Origin: Symsagittifera roscoffensis
Lineage: Eukaryota > Xenacoelomorpha > Acoela > Convolutidae
Reading direction: 5' to 3'
Assembly: GCF_963678635.1 (NCBI RefSeq)
Contig: NC_087070.1
Coordinates: 40,305,831-40,369,830 of the forward strand
DNA: 64,000 bases
Below are positions 59,915-64,000 of the stretch, in pieces (positions within the stretch are counted from its first letter, which is position 1; the number at the start of each line of letters is the position of its first letter). The translations under genes and the position numbers were made by a program. The notes below the pieces were generated by a model. It made no database searches. It was given only the letters and a program-made list of their open reading frames with translations, and was not told the origin of the DNA.

Positions 59915-62000
59915 TATAAGGAGGGTCGCTAGAAGGTTTAAGACACTCCGGAGGGTTACCTCGGAGGGTACCTCAATCACTCAAGTTACTTAGGAGGGTA
60001 TCTTAATCACCCAAGTTACTTCGGAGGGTCCCCCTAAATTTACTAAGGAGGGTCAATAAGATGCTTAATACGCTCCGGAGGGTCACTTCGGAGGGTACCT
60101 CCAAAATTTTCAAATTTTCTGATCTCACTTGGAAGGTTCTCCTACTAGCTTCAAAAAGCGTCAAAATAAGCTAAGGGTTCTAAGGGAAGCTGTTTCAACT
60201 TCTTAGGGTGATCTCGTGGAAATTTTCCACTAAGGAGGGTTGCTAAAGGGTTTAGCTGACTCCGGAGGGTCACTTCGGAGGGTTCCCCCAAAATCAAGAA
60301 AAAGGGTTAAATCACCGCAGTAAAGCCTCTGAAAGCGGTCTACCTGACTTAAAACTAGGTTGGCTGACACGGTCAACCTTCCCAGTTAAATAAAAAGATG
60401 TTTTGATAAAATTTTCTGCCGCTCGGAGGGTTGCCCGTTACTTGGACCCTCCAACCAACAAATTCTAAAAAATTTTTCTTTTCCGAAATAATCAACCCAA
60501 AAACGGTTGCGATTCGGAAAATTGGTCAAAAACGTCGACTTATGGTACCAAAATTATCCCGATCGGATAACTAGTCTTTGAGAAATCGCCAAAAACGCGT
60601 TCGTCAAAATGGCCTTTTTCACCACCTGTATAGGATCTGAAAGACTTTTTTCGCAATTCCGGTCGAAAGTGCCTAAAAATACTTGAAATGAGCGTAGTAG
60701 CCCTGTACGGCACTGGAATAATGCAAAAAACCGGACCAAAATTGGTTTAGAAACAAAAATTTGGCCAAAAACTATCAAATTTGGACCCTCCGATTCCTTC
60801 CTTTTCCAAACCTTAAGTCGTTAGCTCTATCCACGGAGCTACTCGGAGGGTTACCCAAAAATTTCTCTGGTAACCGAGCACGTTATGCTAGCACGCTCCT
60901 AACGCAAAATTTTATTGCTCTAACTCTAAAAACTCAAAAACTCGATCCCCAAAACAGATTGACAAAATACAGAAAATTATCAAAATTTTGGTCGAAAAAT
61001 TCTCGTTTTTCTAACTTCCACTGAATCTTTGCTCACGCGGTTTCTTTAATAAAGGGGATCGAACTACGTGGCTACTCTCTATATAAAAGCTTTTTGCCTA
61101 TCGGAAAAGCTCGGATATCCGAAAATTTGGGGGTCTACAGTTTGGTCGAAAATTGGTAATTTTCGACAAAAAATGGGTGTTTCTTGGGTCTAAATAGGAG
61201 ATAAGTAATATATAGTAAGGACAATAATCTATAAATAGTCGTTAATAAATAGTACTATACCCTCCTTTGCACCAAAATATCCGAATTAAGACCCTTAACT
61301 CGGAAATTTGTAATCGATGGAGGGTACAATCGGACCGCGCCAATCGTGCCCCCCACCACTTAAGTTTTAAGGAAATAGTACCCGAACGATACTAAAATTG
61401 CTTCAACGATACCCAACAGTCGTTGCGGATGTTGTCCTTGATGTCCCTGTTGAGTGTGGAACACGTTGATCAGCCTGCCACTCTACCCTCCGGTCACCGG
61501 CAAAATCACCATTAACGTGCTTAAACACTCAAATTACACTCGAGGGAGGGTACCCAACCCTTCACCAAAACACACAATCTCTCTATCAGAAACGATATAA
61601 ATCAATCTGAAACAACAACAAATAGGAAGGTCAGATCACATCTCGTCCGGAAATAACATATAAACTGTCACTTTATGTTTTTTACTGTTTTTGGTCTTTT
61701 TTGGATTTTTTTACTGTTTTTTGTACTTTTTTGTTTTTAAATAAATTTGTTTTTGGCTTTTTCTTGGTTATACACTATTTTTGTTTGGTTTTACGCTTTC
61801 TCTTTAATTGTTTTTGGTCCTGGGACCTCAGGACAAGCGGGCTCTAGATTTCCCACCTAACCCTCCGGCCCCCGGAATTTTCGGTGTTAACTAAGTTAAA
61901 AAGCTAAATTGCACTAGACGGAGGGTACGCACCTTCCCCCTAGTACAATAACGGTCATTAAGGCCTCTAACTCGGGCATACGCCCGGAGCGGAGGGTTCG
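59915..62000 (-). repeat. GGAGGGT motif array in element A leader
   Basis: The octamer-like (C/A)GGAGGGT occurs about 17 times on the plus strand (11 within 59915-60285, then 60424, 60841, 61319, 61545, 61919, 61991) and about five times as ACCCTCC. Often paired as CCGGAGGGT then TCGGAGGGTACC 12-13 bases on. Spacing is irregular, so this is a dispersed motif, not a simple tandem repeat. No coding frame accounts for it. Confidence 0.8.
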
Positions 62001-62045
62001 TCGCTGAAACGCTTGCTGATCATGATGGTTTCATGCCTTTAACAG

Positions 62046-62063
62046 GCCCACCCAGGAGCGCCA
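62046..62063 (-). promoter_or_regulatory. Element A primer binding site, tRNA-Asn-like
   Basis: The plus strand reads GCCCACCCAGGAGCGCCA, which is the 3' end of a metazoan-type tRNA-Asn plus CCA. On the element strand it is TGGCGCTCCTGGGTGGGC, starting 12 bases inside the 5' LTR. The tRNA identity is from memory. Confidence 0.7.
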
Positions 62064-62075
62064 TAAAAACGTCTA

Positions 62076-62959
62076 TGTAACATTCGCCCAAATATCACAC
62101 AGCGACGGAGCGTAGGAAAAGTACCTATTAACGACTGGCAGGCGTCAGTTACCTTAATTCTACTCGTTTTTCACCGTCTCGACCTTGCCAGTTGATTTTC
62201 TGGTCTGTCTAGGGCAAAGTAAAAAGTTACCATTTTTAGGCCATCAGTCAAACGACTTTTGATCAGCTTTCGTTTACATGCGAACACAACCACATAGCTG
62301 AGTCTCGGATCCTCAGACTACGTGATTGTCATTAAAAACACGGCTCGAACAACCTATTTTATTATGTTTTTGTGTGACAGTTTTATATTAAATCCATTGG
62401 AGATGGATTGACCCTTTCCTTTTTCTATCTACTCATGCTCTGAAATATTAAATAATAACGGTGTTAATTAAGATCTAGGACATTACAGCAGCTGTTATAG
62501 TCAGTTTTCACAGTCCCTTCACATATAACAGTCTCTGGGGGACCAAGCCTCCGCTCCCGTGATTTTCTTGAGATAACACTCTTATCTCCTATATTTCGTG
62601 TCCCGGGAGGGTTCCGTGGTATTTCTCTTCCCCCCACTGAAGCCTCCGTCTCCACAAATATCTGTCGCTAAGGTCCTTATCGTGTGTTTTTGCCACGATA
62701 AGAGGCTCCGTGTTTTTCTGTTTCTGATACAACTGTTCTTCACAATCTCTATCGTGGTTCTGATTTTCGTCTTTTCTATTCAAAATGGCCGTCTTTTTTC
62801 TATTTCTCAGAAATGTTCTTCTTCCGATCGAAATTTTAAAAATAAAAATTCTAGAACATTCTGACCCTCCGTCGCAACACTTTTCTGTTCATAAGGCCTT
62901 TAGTCACTTTTTTTTCTGTCGCGGGAAGGTTATGCTGTGTCATCTGGCAGAATGGCACA
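62076..62959 (-). repeat. Element A 5' LTR
   Basis: 884 bases, the same length as 38731-39614, with about three substitutions. It carries the same CTTATCGTG hairpin at 62676-62702. Short frames here duplicate those in the other LTR and are not genes. Confidence 0.95.
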
Positions 62960-63871
62960 CATATCGACGGATAACAAAACTAAGTCTTAAGACGACTGGC
63001 TAGCGTCTAAACAGAGCTTTGCATGTTTTTCACCGTCTCTACCAAGCCAGTACTTTTCGGTGGTCTTTTCTAACATCGGGTCGACAAAAACGTTACTGTT
63101 CTCCGGCTTCGACCAGAACGCTCAAATTAACTGAATTACATGCAAAAATAGTGAGCTCATGGCTGGGTCTCAGTATCCCCAGACCACGAGGTCACTCCTA
63201 AAAACAAGGCTACTATTTATTATATTACTATTGTTTTTGTTCAGTAGATAAAAATCATCATCTCCATCGAAGATGGATCAACCCTTTCCCCCCAACTCTT
63301 AGCACCTCATCCTTGTCAAAACTAATCCAAATATCAATTAAATTCAAGTCAGGACATGACAGGATGCTAAAAGTTCATATGAGTCAATAAAAGTTTTCCG
63401 TCCCGAGACCCTTCCGGATTCTTGAATCCGGTGAATCAAGCTCCTTAAGTTCGAATTCACGATAACACGGAAGGCTGGTTTCCACCCTTCACCGTTGTTC
63501 GCAACGGCCTTGCAACTATTGTAGCAGCACAATAGTTGCAACTCGGAACGTTCTCTGTAATTCGTTGTCGTCTTCTTCAATTTCGATTTCCTCAATTTCG
63601 ATAAAGTTGTTCTCGTCAGCGCAACCAATGTTGTTGTTGTGTTTTTTCACTCGTTTTCTGTTAAAATGGCCGTTTCAGCATTTCTCAGAAATGTGACGTC
63701 ATCATTCGAATTTTTGAAGTTTTAAAATACTAGAATATTCCAGCCTTCACCGTTTGGCTAAACGTTCCAATAACGCCCTTAGTTCTTAAAAACCACCAAT
63801 CCGGAAGGCTTACTGCTAAAATTCCGAATTCTACAGAGATTGCATTTTTCACATTCTGGTCGAATGTCACA
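62960..63871 (-). repeat. Element B LTR (interrupted by element A)
   Basis: Diverged relative of the element A LTR: shared blocks ATCGACGG, GACTGGCTAGCGTC, TTTTTCACCGTCTC, AAAATGGCCGT, TTTCTCAGAAATG and a GTCACA end. It carries its own hairpins: TTGCAACTATTGT / ACAATAGTTGCAA (63510-63541) and CCGGATTC / GAATCCGG (63414-63431). Its missing ~25 terminal bases are at 38706-38730. Confidence 0.8.
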
Positions 63872-64000
63872 TACTCCCCGGACAGTCCGGTCAATGTCCT
63901 CATTGAATCGCGCAATGTTCTAAATGGTTACAGTGTCATCGAACAGAATTTACAAAATGCACGAAATTACTTTTATCTACGTCACATCGACTCACTGCAG
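63872..64000 (-). mobile_element. Element B internal 3' end, truncated by window
   Basis: ACTCCCCGGACA beside the LTR, then a TCAATG / CATTGA hairpin and a tail resembling 39616-39740 of element A. It shows element B runs in the same orientation and continues beyond the right edge. Confidence 0.75.

Larger units (their letters stand above)
38731..62959 (-). mobile_element. Element A: 24.2 kb Ty3/gypsy element with macro and SGNH modules
   Basis: LTRs, primer site, gag-pol, polypurine tract and an ~8.7 kb extra frame are all in one orientation. This is several times longer than ordinary Ty3/gypsy elements. The LTR near-identity indicates a recent insertion into the LTR of element B. Six coding interruptions (two around the integrase core, one in the macro domain, two around the ORF3 linker, one TGA) stand against that youth. 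Confidence 0.9.

Noticed and set aside
61428..61470. A further copy of the polypurine-side hairpin in the leader (TTGATGTCCCTGTTGAG)
   Set aside because: Words are similar but the two arms do not pair and no CTCCCCGGACA is adjacent.

Overview
The window is repeat-rich DNA from an animal genome, most likely an AT-rich invertebrate. The evidence is metazoan-type Ty3/gypsy LTR retroelements, a hAT transposase relic, a LINE C-terminal relic, a tRNA-like SINE head and short introns with T-rich acceptors. I cannot name the species and see no certain host gene. One isolated exon-like open frame with a signal-peptide-like stretch (32655-32859, minus) is the only host-gene candidate.

Layout. 1-3019 is a decayed, rearranged copy of element 1: inverted envelope region, then a direct 3' end and LTR. 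3280-6002 is a satellite of ~150-175 bp monomers carrying a ~997 bp tandem duplication. 6660-8100 holds inverted, partly duplicated relics of an element 1 leader. 9073-27929 (plus strand) is ELEMENT 1, an 18.9 kb Ty3/gypsy element with ~410 bp LTRs that differ by one indel by eye and a GATA target duplication. Its order is leader with paired hairpins, basic ORF, single-frame gag-pol (2740 aa), two small hydrophobic ORFs, a 378-codon open frame with no AUG (ORF X), envelope-like glycoprotein (872 aa), then ORF Y (599 aa) joined to env by an ATGA stop/start overlap. 27934-38084 holds degenerate hAT, SINE, LINE and foldback relics. 38085-38730 holds LTR fragments.

38731-62959 (minus strand) is ELEMENT A, a 24.2 kb LTR retroelement with 884 bp LTRs showing about three differences. 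It has a tRNA-Asn-like primer site, a 3.1 kb leader studded with GGAGGGT, and a gag-pol with two zinc knuckles, DTGA protease, YVDD reverse transcriptase, RNase H and D,D(35)E integrase, followed by what looks like a C-terminal macro domain. Downstream lies an ~8.7 kb extra reading frame (ORF3). It begins with an SGNH/GDSL hydrolase-like domain, continues with a second degenerate SGNH-like segment, and ends in >1500 residues I do not recognise. Several frame breaks and one in-frame TGA interrupt these genes although the LTRs are young. Element A sits inside the LTR of a related older element, ELEMENT B, which continues off the right edge.

The two intact elements differ strongly in base composition: element 1 is very AT-rich, element A near-balanced. 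The most unusual signals are the no-AUG ORF X and the ATGA-coupled frames in element 1, the macro plus SGNH accessory enzymes in element A, and a covarying hairpin next to the polypurine tract that also recurs inside pol.
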